DNA of 64,000 nucleotides, taken from positions 53,540,202 through 53,604,201 of the forward strand of contig CM055312.2 of the NCBI GenBank assembly GCA_029255685.2, written 5' to 3'. This DNA comes from Silene conica. Its lineage: Eukaryota > Streptophyta > Magnoliopsida > Caryophyllales > Caryophyllaceae. This document shows, one piece after another, positions 47,129 through 58,334 of this stretch (positions within the stretch are counted from its first letter, which is position 1; the number at the start of each line of letters is the position of its first letter). A model generated the notes under the pieces. That model was not told the origin of the DNA. It did not search any database and worked only from the letters and a program-made list of their open reading frames with translations. Made by a program: the position numbers and the translations under genes.

Positions 47129-48904
47129 TATAACAATATGCTCTTCACTGTATGGTATAACAATATACTTGAAAAAGGTATAAAGATTATAATCACAGGA
47201 AACTAGACAGAGATGAACCATCAATATCCAAAAGTAACATCAACAAGATTCACATTGTTCAAATAAACACAATTACGTATAACCCTTAGACTACTATATC
47301 ATGTTAGTAAGTTTACCAGTTAAATTTCATTCTGCCACTTGGCAAGACTCTTCTTTGATAAACACAATTTTGACAGCAATACGGACAACACATCATTATT
47401 TTGAGATCATAACACTAGACAGTAAGAGCGTTGGCATAATTGAAACGGTTCCATATTAAACTTGACGAAATAAACAAGGTTACGCTATCATATAGTAAGG
47501 TTCATATTCATATCACATGCATAATTCACATATCAGACTATCACGTGGGCACATCACATAATTCACATTTGATTAAACTGTCATAGGAAACTTACATAAC
47601 TCGCAATTCCACCAACTACACATTACACAGCAACTTACAACAATTATAATTATATAACCGCTTAGCTATCTTGCGGCCCATTATAGTTTTTAGAAAATAT
47701 GAAGAATTAGCTGACCATAGGAAAAAGAATCGAAGGCTTATCTCAAGAGAATTATTTATAAGATAACTCAATTGGTCTGGACAGGAACTTTACAATCATT
47801 CAACAGAAATTTGGGCAACTTTCACAAATTAAAATTAAATAACGACTTGTTAAGGTTGCATACAGTTTATCATACATAAAATTTTCATACACATAGAGAG
47901 AACACATTTTAAATGGCAGTCCTCGCAAGCAAGGTAATATTCCGAAAATTTATCAAAAATTTGTGTTCCTTAAAATCACCACACTATCGTATTTAAATAT
48001 AACCATTATTTTTCCAAAACATGTTGGCATACAATTGAAGCATAGACATCACTTTGTACCATATCAACATGCATTCCTCATTTCAACAATAATTATCATC
48101 TAGAACACGGTAAAGATCTCGAAACTGAAGGTAGACTAAACTAAATAACTCGATAGTTATACGTGTGTATATAAATAAATTGGTTTCTACCATCACATAC
48201 TCACAACCTATTCAAATACGGAAATATAAACTAGGAGTTACTACAATGTCACTTATTGATTACTATCTCTATAACAAATTTTAAATGCGTATAAAAGGCA
48301 TAAAATCTTAAGTACGATATATGCAACACATAACTATATACATTCATGGCTTAGGGAAACTCATTCCGCATATCACTAGACATGAATTACTATAACATCT
48401 GAATCTGATCATTCACATCTAAATTCCAACCAATATATTGCATAGCTACGATAGTCATTTACTAACCATATAGCATAAGAACATTCCAAACACCAACATA
48501 CTATGATCACGCTACTCTAACCATTGTTCACAATTACACCTCTAAACTCTTAAAATTTCAATTCCATCATCCAGATTGATCCACATTTCATATTACACAC
48601 ATCTTTCCATCTGACATCATTAATCATAACTCAAATATTACTTACCTCCTTCTTCTCCTGCAAGAACGTTAGTACCAGATGACTAGGTCACTATAGAATC
48701 TACCCCACTCTTCAATTACTCTCATTGGGTTCCCGAGACAGAACCGAAAGGGCCCAGGTCTGGTGTGAGGGGGTCCCTAACTCATCCCGTTCCTTTTTGG
48801 GGCTCCTATCAGTTTCATCTCGGGGTTCATTTTATTTGACTCGTCCTACGTTCATTATCATTCATTTGGTTTAGGCCTGAGGATCGTTCGCTCTGATACC
48901 ACTT
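47129..48904 (-). other. Element A interior, 5' part, with primer site
   Basis: Homologous to 24070-25403 and 30002-30605 of element B. No gene is seen. The primer site TGGTATCAGAGC is perfect in antisense at 48890-48901, three bases from the LTR. Confidence 0.85.
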
Positions 48905-49573
48905 TGTAACACCCCCATTTATTTAAGGGCCTGTACTAGGACTCCCCAGATAAATAAGGATGTTACCATCTCGGTTTCCCGAGGCAGTAGATACAAAGGA
49001 AAGAACACAGTACTTTATTATATATGTTAAACCGAAAAGCAAGTTCTTACAACTGTCTTGAAAACTGTCTCATAAAAATAAAATACAACTCATGACAAAA
49101 GACTATAGTGATCTAGACTCTAGTCTGGACCAGATCCAAGCTCTCCCTTCCCTTAGCTCCCACAGTCTCAAGCACCTGTCAATCTGCTCCCCAACAAATT
49201 GGTTCATCATAGGTGATCACGAATACACAGGGTCAACCACGAGGTTGAGTAGAGGAAAAGTAAACAATTAAACATTACTATAAGTAGAAAGTCAATCATC
49301 TCCACTCCGAATCACAAGACCCATTATTCTCCACACCAATCACAAGACCCATTAACTCCGCACCAATCACAAGACCCATTAACTCCGCACCAATCACAAG
49401 ACCCATTAACTCCGCACTAATCACAAGACCGATTAACTCCGCACCAATCACAAGACCCATTAACTCCGCACCAATCATAATCACCTCGTATCGTATCTCA
49501 GAATTATATAACCAAATACACAATATATCAATCATATGATAATATAAGATAAACATGGTTATCATCAAATAAC
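48905..49573 (-). repeat. Element A 5' LTR, truncated
   Basis: Matches 17148-17770 closely up to AAATAAC, where a copia LTR begins. Its 27-bp array (about 49300-49490) has six to seven units, against five in the 3' LTR. The remaining 1.5 kb of this LTR is not found to the right. Confidence 0.88.
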
Positions 49574-50700
49574 CGTTGGAGTAGTGTCCTCCACAATAAT
49601 GCTTTACATAATAAATTTCGTACAAAGAATATGAGGGATTTATATTTTTTTTATATTTGTCAGCTGTTAACGTTAATCGGTAATGATTGGCTGACTAGAG
49701 TTTGACATTACTGTCGTATGACGGCGGTGACCAGCTGATCCCTTTAGGTCACACCTATAGGATGATGCCCAAATGGAAAAATTAATTATTTGTATAAGAT
49801 ACAAGTTAATTAATTCTTTGTTTAGGTTGACTTTTATTAGTCAAGTGAATTTAATGTTTGATGAAGAGTAAAGTACTCAGGCCATAGGATTTTATTATTC
49901 AGTTATATGATAATTGAATAATAAATGTAATACGATATTTAGTAATTAATAGTTAATTTACTAAATATATACGTATTTTGTATTATTTATGAGGGGGAGG
50001 TAATTAGCGAATTAATGTTACAAGAAGTTGTAAAATTAGCTAAACGGGTTTTATAAGACTCAATTTATGTTGAAAATGATAAGATGACACTTAAATGTTA
50101 CGTGTATTTTATTTACTACTTTATACTATTTAAGTGTTACTAATCAAATAAATATTTTTATTATATACGATAATAAAATATACGACTTATAAGCATTCGA
50201 AGGACAAATGTTGAAATATGAAATAAGACCCGGAATACCGTATGTAAACCGAGAATATGGAGATAATGTGACCATAATAGGTCTTTGTCTTCCACTCATG
50301 TTTATGAGTATTATAAGCTGATTTGTTTACATTTGATGGCCTATAAATAGGCTACTATTCCACATATACTTAGTGGAAAAATCTAGAGAATCAAAATCCT
50401 CAAAATACATACTTCTTGTTAAGCCATTTAAGAGGAAAAAGAGAAGACTTAAGATCTTCATCTTCAACCTCTAAAATTGATCAAAAGTTCATCAATCTTC
50501 ATCAAAATAAATTCACAAAAATTAATATACTTCTTATATTATCAAAGTAATAATATTTATAGTATAAAAAAACAAGGTTTACACTAAACTATATCTAGTT
50601 AATATACTTAGTATTTTTTTGGGCTAGTCTTGGGTGAAACCAAAGGAGGTCACCTATTTTGGTGACTTGGGTTATGGAGGATCATCCTACACTATTTTAG
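49574..50700 (+). repeat. Copia LTR of a second family, right boundary uncertain
   Basis: Starts CGTTGGAGTAGTGTCC, a one-base change from the TGTTGGA start of copia LTRs, and interrupts element A's LTR. The conserved stem module is at 49659-49763. No primer site is recognised to its right. By about 50770 the sequence is pol, so the gag, protease and integrase regions are missing. Where the LTR ends is a guess. Confidence 0.6.
49659..49763. promoter_or_regulatory. Conserved U3 stem module, copy 2
   Basis: The outer stem pairs GTCAGCTG (49659-49666) with CAGCTGAT (49732-49739). The inner stem pairs CGGTAATG (49678-49685) with CATTACTG (49706-49713). TAGGTCACACCTATAGGA follows. Confidence 0.7.
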
Positions 50701-50772
50701 CTTAAGAACTACAAAGGTAGGAGACATTTGTAGTGCCAAAAATGTCATCTTACCACAACCTATAAAGGTGCC

Positions 50773-52326
50773 ATGACCAGTTCTGACTCAAAGCTATGGC
50801 TAGAAGCCATGCAATCCGAGATGGACTCCATGTATGAGAACAACGTGTGAGATCTTGTGGACCTACCTGCAAAGGTACGTCCCCTTCAATGCAAATGGCT
50901 TTACAAGATAAAGCATGCCGTGGAAGGACAACAAGATATCCACAAGGCTAGACTAGTTGCTAAAGGTTTCACCCAAGTGCCAGGCTTGCACTACGATGAG
51001 ATCTTTGCACCCGTAGTCATGCTACGTTCCATTCGGATTATCTTAGCGATCGCCGCATTTCACGATTATGAAATATGGCAAATGGACGTTAAAACCGCCT
51101 TCTTAAACGGTTATTTGGAGGAAGAGTTGTACATGGTACAACCCGAGGGTTTTATTGATCCTGAACATCCTAAGAAAGTTTGCAAGCTTAAGCGTTCCAT
51201 CTATGGACTTAAGCAAGCATCGCGGAGTTGGAATCATCTTTTCGACCAAGTGATAAAAGAGAATGGATTCATTCGATCAGTCGAGGAACCATGTCTCTAT
51301 ATCAAGTCGAGTGGGAGCAAGATTGTATTCCTAGTACTGTATGTCGATGACATACTCTTGATTGGGAATGACATACCTCTCTTATCTTCGGTTAAAGCAT
51401 GGTTGAAAAACCATTTCCAGATGAAAGATCTGGGAGAGGCACAAAGAATTTTGGGCATCCGTATCTACAGGGATAGATCACGACGGATGTTGTCTCTCAG
51501 TCAGGAGTCTTATATAGATAAGATCCTGGAGAGATTCAGCATGACGAACTCCAAGAAGGGGTTCCTTCCTATGACTCCTGGGCTTCACTTGAGCAAGACT
51601 CAAGAAGCTAAGTCATTGGAAGAGAAAGAGCGCATGAGTCGGATTCCTTATGCTTCGGCAATAGGATCGATCATGTATGCCATGATATGCACACGTCCAG
51701 ACGTTGCATATGCATTGAGTATGACCAGTCGATTCCAAGCTCATCCAGGTGAACCACACTGGATGGCCGTGAAAAACATTCTTAAGTACCTACGGAGGAC
51801 TAAAGATTGGGGATTGACTTACGGAGGCGACTCGACGCTCTGCGCCACGGGTTACGCAGATGCTAGCTTCCAAACGGATCGAGATGACTCGAAATCTCAG
51901 TCTGGATTCGTTTTTACTCTTAATGGTGCTGCTGTCAGCTGGAAAAGTTCTAAACAGAGTGTTACAGCAGATTCTACGACTGAGTCCGAGTACTATGCCG
52001 CCTCAGAAGCAGCTAAGGAAGCAATATGGATGCGTCAATTCTTACAAGGACTATCTGTAGTGCCTAGTTCGAATGACTCAATCACCGTTTATTGTGATAA
52101 TAAAGGTGCCATCTTCCAAGCTAAGGAGCATAAGTCTAGCAACAAGGCTAGGCATGTACAACGGAAAGCTCATCTAATCAGAGATTACGTGGAGCAAAAG
52201 GAGATTTTCATTGATAGGATCGCTACGGATGACAACATAACTGATCCTCTCACAAAAGCATTACCACGTGATAAGCATGAAGGGTACATTAATTCCATGG
52301 GAATTAAACGTGTTCCTGAGTTGTAG
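50773..52326 (+). pseudogene. Copia reverse transcriptase and RNase H, nearly intact
   Basis: The frame reads SKLWLEAMQSEMDSM, then a TGA at 50848-50850 where Trp is usual, and is then open for 489 residues. RT motifs are [35 protein letters not shown] and YVDD (51340-51351). The connection region (IPYASAIGSIMYAM, TRPDVAYAL) is present. RNase H has GYADASFQTD, STTESEYYAASEA, YCDNKGAI and DPLTKALPRDKH before the stop. Apart from the one stop, all RT and RNase H catalytic motifs are in place. Gag, protease and integrase are missing upstream, where an LTR from another family sits, so a deletion or chimera lies between. It could be the 3' half of copia E. Confidence 0.92.
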
Positions 52327-53117
52327 TACTCTTTTATGAATACATGTTATAATTCATTTTCTTGTGTACTCTATTACAACCTCATCGTTATGATAAATTT
52401 TATGTTTTGTTTTTCATGTGGAATTGTACGCCAATTTTGAACACCACAAAGTGAACTGATTAACATTACATCGTTTTGGTCCTTGATTACCCACTTGAGC
52501 TGATAACTCAGGTAATCATTTTGTGACGTTGGTTGATGGTGGGTTCAACGAGCCATAAGTCACGCGGCTGACTGACCAATCACAAAGGCGAGTTATACGG
52601 ATATCTCGTAGGACACCCCGTGACAGCGTTATGGAGTCCTAAATGTTTTATAACATTGGGTGCCAGGTCGTGGATAGGACCTCCATAGTGTTCCTTAAAG
52701 TCGAGTCTTTTGACTTTCAACTGTCTCTTGAGATTAAGGCAGATTTTGGGTAACTTTGGTTTCTTTCCCACGGTCACCGTAACAGGGGCCAAGAGGTTTT
52801 TTCCTGGGTTATTTCATGCTGCGCGATATCGGCAAGATTCGAGTTGAGGGAAATATCCAAACCCTTATCAGGATTTTATCATTTCTCAGGGCCACTCGAG
52901 GAGTAGTAACTGAAATGCATGGCCATGCTCGAATACAGATTCGTTTTATCAGTTAAGTTACTCTCTAGTCGGGGAAACCACTCTTGATACAGATCGCTTG
53001 TGAGATACGACCTTTGCGAATGCGGATTTGCAAATTGTCTTACATTGAGTAGGAGAAATTTTAAAAGGATATGAGAATCGGTTATCGCACCTACACTTGT
53101 ACGGACAAGTGGGAGTT
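52327..53117 (+). promoter_or_regulatory. Structured copia 3' UTR and polypurine tract
   Basis: About 790 bp of non-coding sequence. Hairpins are TGATTACC (52484-52491) with GGTAATCA (52511-52518) and an inner GAG/CTC; AGCC (52551-52554) with GGCT (52566-52569); and CGAGTTAT (52589-52596) with ATATCTCG (52601-52608). The diverged relic at 63640-64000 has the same order with compensating changes. The tract ACAAGTGGGAG precedes the LTR start at 53118. Confidence 0.75.
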
Positions 53118-53192
53118 TGTTGGAGACTTGTGTCCTCCACATGTAGTGTGATAACGTCATTGCACATACCCTTGTACGGACAAGTGGGAGAT
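53118..53192 (+). other. Short LTR-start fragment plus second polypurine tract
   Basis: TGTTGGAGACTTGTGTCCTCC resembles the start of the LTR of element E and lasts about 49 bp. A second copy of CTTGTACGGACAAGTGGGAG (53171-53190) then leads into a different LTR at 53193. Two tract-to-LTR junctions therefore lie 75 bp apart. Confidence 0.75.
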
Positions 53193-54272
53193 TGTTGGGG
53201 CTGGTGTCCTTGACAATTAAGTACAATGACTTATTAAATCTCTTTAAGGATCACAAGGGCATACTTCAGTATTATTATCAGTTGATCCACGTTTATCAAT
53301 AACGGTTGGCTTGCTAGATAAGTTTGACGTTATTGTCATACGGATGGCGGTGATCAACTGGTCCCTATACGTCACACCTATAGGACACGTTTGAGAGATG
53401 TGAAGGTATGAAAATACAGTCACATTTATGCCGGATACGACTAAACAGTTAGTCAGAGGTATTGACTATTAAATTAGTCAATAAGATGTTGAGATGATTA
53501 TTTAATACGGATTAAATAATTTTAGCTAATACGGATTACATGATTAATTCGTAAAATTAAATATAAACGGTTATATTTAATTAAATATTGTATTCGCATA
53601 TTAATATAAACAGTTATATTAATTAGGGTAATTATACAATATCGTATTTTGTCAGACCATTATTAATATATCGACTGTATTAATAACTGATAACATGTTA
53701 CGATTTATAAATAAAACCCGCGAATTATATTTTAGCAATTGGGTCGAATCACGCATTGGAATAAGGTAAGAGTGGGAAGCCCACTCCTACCCGACATCAA
53801 ATTCGGCCGTGTACTACATAAGGAGAGGGACTCTCCTTATGTCAAACACTCTTGTTTCACTGTTTAAACAAATCTCAAGAAAATTAGGGTTTGAGAGCAT
53901 TCTTCTCCCATAACCCAGATCTCACATCTAAAACTCAAAAGGCTCTCCCGATATTGCAAGGCAGTTGGAGAGGATTTCTAGCACACGCGGCAACGTCTCA
54001 TTCTAAGTCTTGGGTGCAAGTTATAGGAGGGAATTTGTGTTAATTCCTGTTCTTAGGCCTTTCGCACAAGGACTAAAGGTTGTACTCTTATTCGTATCCT
54101 TTTAATCTTATGACTATATACACGACTGTAATTTTCATTATAATCCTGCAAACATAGGGCGAATACATGTTATATTCCTCACAATTATATGGATAAGAAC
54201 CTTGTTATATAATAATATAACCTTAATAATTGTTGGTGAGTTTTATATAAAGTTAGTTTATTTATACCGACA
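53193..54272 (+). repeat. Copia LTR of a third family
   Basis: It is 1080 bp from TGTTGGGG to CCGACA, near-inverted termini. The flanking DNA at 54273 matches A/B-type interior sequence (ATGCC...GTATTGAATTA), which supports the right boundary. The stem module copy 3 lies at 53279-53394. Confidence 0.8.
53279..53394. promoter_or_regulatory. Conserved U3 stem module, copy 3
   Basis: The outer stem pairs CAGTTGATC (53279-53287) with GATCAACTG (53352-53360), perfect 9 of 9. The inner stem pairs CAATAACG (53297-53304) with CGTTATTG (53328-53335), perfect 8 of 8. GTCACACCTATAGGAC follows. The paired bases differ from copies 1 and 2 but the pairing is kept. Confidence 0.75.
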
Positions 54273-55446
54273 CTATTGTTATGCCACAAGGTGAATTACA
54301 TGTTGTTACGTTTATATCTGATCACAATGTATTGAATTAGTAATCTGGTTGACATGTGAATTATGGGAGTGCTAGTCTTGCTTTCGATCTGTGGCTTGTA
54401 AAATCGTCAGTTGATTCGTGTTTATAATTGCCATTAATTACAACTGCATTGTCTGAAAGTTTCAAAATGTTTTCAAGGTAATAATCCCTGATAAAGCTGA
54501 TGTTTGATAATTATGGTAATTCTTTTGCAACATGAGAAAATCTGTAGCTACGTTTTTATGAAATTATGCTTGAATATGAAATTGTTCCGCATGATATAAA
54601 CCTCTTATTTCGCAAGTCATGTTTACTAGTTCTATGATACATGATGTAATGTGAGAGGATGAGAAGTGAACCTAAGTGATTTTAACCCGTTTATATCTAG
54701 AAATGCTAGGTTATCTTGCTAAGATTGGAGTATACCTCGTGAAATAAGTCAATGCTCCATGCTTATTTACATTGGTTAAATTTTGCTTTATGCCTTTTCT
54801 AAAATATGATTTTGCTTTTATAATATGATCACGAGAACGAATATTTTAATTTGACAATTATGAACTATGAGTCAGCTGATTGTCTACATTGATGTAAACA
54901 TGTTAAGTTGTGTTAAAAATTTAAGGGTATATGGGTACTAGATACCTTGATTTTGCTTCACTGCGTAGTATGAAATTGACAAATATGTTTTGTTACTTCA
55001 AAAGTCTGATGCTAGTTGTAATTACCTTATCAAATGATTCGTGACTATTGTTTCGGTGATCTTCTTGAGCTTTGAATGTGAAATTTTATAATGGGGGTTA
55101 CGGGGACGTAACCATGTTTTAAGGAGGATAGGATTATAAAATCTTGATGTTTAAGATATGGCTAAGTGGTAGTTGTGATTGATTGACTAAGATTTGACCA
55201 TGCTTGGAGTCTGCTGTTTTAATTTGTTATGCTTCGATCAATGTTGCGGTTCTTTAAGTGTCTTGTACTCCTGTTGTATGTTAAACTTTGGGGACAAAGT
55301 TTCTTAAGGGGGATAGAATGTAACATTTCGCTTTTTGGGTACTCGTATAAGTGCTACTTGTGATCGTTTCATGCTTGTTATGTGTTTCCTTATCGATATG
55401 GGTTATAGCGAACTTCGGGACGAAGTTCATTTTAAGGAGGGAAGAC
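54273..55446 (+). other. Non-coding interior 3' end of a third LARD-type element, with three polypurine modules
   Basis: In reverse complement it matches 22180-24060 and 33870-35840. No gene is seen. Three modules follow: GGTTAC-GGGGAC-GTAACC (55096-55113) with TTAAGGAGGA; AAACTTT-GGGGAC-AAAGTTT (55283-55302) with TTAAGGGGGA; GAACTTC-GGGAC-GAAGTTC (55410-55428) with TTAAGGAGGGAAGAC. The last abuts the LTR. The 5' part of the element is cut by the copia LTR ending at 54272. Confidence 0.82.
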
Positions 55447-58334
55447 TGTAATACCTCGTATATTAGCCTCGGTCAAAGACAGTCAAACCAGGTTTTATAC
55501 AATTATTTCAAATGGAAGGTTTATAAAGTATTTTACGTAAACTATTATTATTTTATAAATCGTATCTCTACGATTATTTCGTATTTCATAATCATTTTAT
55601 ATTTGATGATTATTTCATAAAATGTGATTTCATTCGTATTTCTTTATTTTGATAATATATTTATAATTATATTTCCTATTTTATATTTATTTCTCATCTA
55701 TACGTAATTTCTATTTTTATTTAAGTCGTAATTTTATTTAATTACGATATTCTTTATATATTCTTAAAATTAATTTAATTTATATTTATTAATACTAATT
55801 ACATAATTCAATTGGTATAATGAATTATACGTACTCATTTATTTTAAGTTACAAGTTGTGAGCGGGATAATTCCTCGAGTTACGGGATGGACTATTAGAC
55901 TCGGGTTACGATTGACGTATGATGGCTTGGACTTGGGTTTTATCGTGAGAACCATGTAATGCAACCAAACCCTTTGATCTCTTTAAAACAAAACCCTAGT
56001 CTCCCTACCATCGACAAACACAAATAAGCAAAACCCTTCTTCTCCTTTCACTCATCTGCCTCCATCCTCTCGTAACATCCTACTCCATCTATCCCTAAAG
56101 GCAAGTGTGGTCTGTCGTGAGGTTGAAGAAGGGCAAAAAGAGAGAGAAAGACGAGACAAGAGCAGCCCATCACCAACATTTATACCCTTGCGCAGCAGCG
56201 TTTTCGTAAGTAGTTTATCGTGCCTCTTAATACCTTCGAATCTGAGTAATACAGTCGTATGTAATTTTTGTAGTATGCATAACATGTTTATCATCTTCAA
56301 ATCACCATAGAATCACCGTAACTGTCACAATAATCGTCACGAATGTCGTTGGTAATCACGGATTTAATACCCTGCTCTGCATGTTCCTTTTAACTCGTTC
56401 TTGGTTGCTTTTCTTCGTATTTTTGAGTCTGTTTCCTGTCGTGGTTCTTGGGTTATGGTAGTGGGGTGGTAGTAAGTTATGTTGGTGGTTCAAGGGTGGT
56501 GTATGGTGGTAAGGAAAGGGCGGTTAACAGGCTGTTTTAAGGGGGTGTCGAAAACAGTACAGAAACAGGGGTATAGGGGTGGTGTGCACCGGTTTTGGGG
56601 AGTCTGTTTCATGGGGTTTAGCTAGGGTCGAAGGCTGGTGTTTGGCACCATGGGGTTAAGGGTGATGGGAGGCGTCAAGGGTAGTGATAGGCGGTGGCGA
56701 AAGTGGTGGTAGAGGGTGTTCAAGGGGCTGTTTTCAGAGGGTCGGTAAAATACGATACCGCGAGTGAGGTTGTGGCAGGGAGTTTTGGGACTGGTTTCGA
56801 GGGCTCTTAGAGTGGTGTCAAGGGTCGTGGTTGGTGTCAATGGGTGCGTCATGGTGCATAAGTGGTGGCCACCGTGGTTTGGTGGTGGTTCAGGAGGTAT
56901 TATGGGAGTTATGGGTTAGTTTAAGAAGGCTGTTAAGGAGGCTGTTGGTCGTAGTTTTAGGGGAGTTGCTGTTACACGAATTGTTGCTGCTGCGTATGTA
57001 TTAGTGGACTACGTAGTATTAATTAATTATTAGAGTTGTTGTTGCTGTTGTGATTTTTATTATTATTAAATTATTATTATTATATTATCATCATTATTTT
57101 ATTATGATTTGTTAGTATATAATTTTTATTATTGTTATCATTATTATTGATATTATTAGTATTATTAGTATTGTTATTATTATTATATGTATTATGATTA
57201 TTATTAATATTATGGTTAATATTAGTAGTATCCTTATTAAGTAATTGTTGTTTCCTTATGGGTACCTGAGTCGTAAGTAATTGAACCAATATATGAATGC
57301 TCGTGGGTTATGTTTTCACGTTTTGTAATTTTAATAATAAAGTTCGTATCTCCATAAATTGTAATACGAATGGGACAAGTATCGTTATTTAGTTGTTGGT
57401 AATAATTAATATGAATAACTAGTTAATGATAATTGATACGAATATGGGTGTGTTTATATGTGTGTAATCACAAGGGGTTATTGGTAAATCAATTATTAGA
57501 ACATGATCGAATAATTGAGTAGTAGTGTGGTCGTATGAATAGAATTTGATATTAAGTACTATTTATAGGAACTGAGCTCGAAGTGGAATATTTCTAGCAG
57601 CGGTTCGATTGCCTTTCTGCAAATTGAGGTAGGGGAATACTGTATATATGGTGATGAGTAATCTGATTATTATATGATGTTAACTATGTCCATCTTATTG
57701 TATTAATGGCATTATATGGTGTTTAATTGACTGCATATTTTTGTGATACGATACGGTTGGTGATTACTGGATCCGGTGATATGGAGCGGAGTATATTGGG
57801 TCTTGTGATTGGTGTGGAGATAATGGGTCTTGTGATTGGTGTGGAGATAATGGGTCTTATGATCGGTGCGGAGTTAATGGGCCTTGTGATCGGTGCGGAG
57901 AATAATGGGTCTTGTGATTCGGAGTGGAGATGTTTGACTTACTATTTATAGTAATATTTGGTTGTTTACTTTTCCTCTACTCAACCTCGTGGTTGACCCT
58001 GTGTATTCGTGTGACACCTACGATGATCCGGAATGGGGAGTAGATTCTACAGGTCAGTGACAGATGGATTAGGAGCTTGGGCATGGAGAGAGACATGGCT
58101 TGGACCTACTTAGAGTTAGATCACACTTAGATATCTTCAGTTGTACTTTTATTTTATCAAAGTTTGGACCTCGTAGTTGTTGTAATATCAAAGTTCAAAA
58201 TTTTATCAAATTTATATAAAGTACTTTGGGTTGTGTTACTTTGTTATTCACTACCTCGGTCATTCCGAGATGGTAACAGTCTTATTTATTTGAGAATGTT
58301 TGGCTAAAGGTTCTTAAATAAATGGGGGTGTTAT
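55447..58334 (+). repeat. 3' LTR of the third LARD-type element
   Basis: Starts TGTAATACCTCG and ends GGGGGTGTTA; the terminal CA is lost at a junction. It contains an ATT/TTA-rich run (57060-57240), a 27-bp array (57785-57930) and TATATAAA at 58213-58220, about 115 bp before the end. The ORFs are unsupported. Confidence 0.85.
58213..58220 (+). promoter_or_regulatory. LTR TATA box
   Basis: TATATAAA followed by GTACTTTGG. The antisense form CCAAAGTACTTTATATA occurs in both element B LTRs at the same place. Confidence 0.65.

Larger units (their letters stand above)
17148..49573 (-). mobile_element. Element A: LARD-type non-autonomous gypsy-like retrotransposon, with nested elements
   Basis: Read on the minus strand, its parts are a 5' LTR (48905-49573, truncated by a copia LTR), a primer site (48890-48901), a non-coding interior (48889-47134 and 35838-33699), a polypurine tract (33699-33714) and a 3' LTR (33698-32768 joined to 18409-17148). 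Nested elements are B in the 3' LTR and C in the interior. Without them the interior is about 3.9 kb and has no gag or pol. LTR and interior match element B along their length, so this is one family with a defined structure. The element inserted in the integrase frame of copia E after AAAAT. It would depend on proteins from a related chromovirus. Confidence 0.85.

Noticed and set aside
49296..49625. ORF with nine-residue repeats, and the similar frames at 17567-17770 and 57727-57951
   Set aside because: They translate the 27-bp LTR tandem array, which stays open because the unit is a multiple of three. No protein support.
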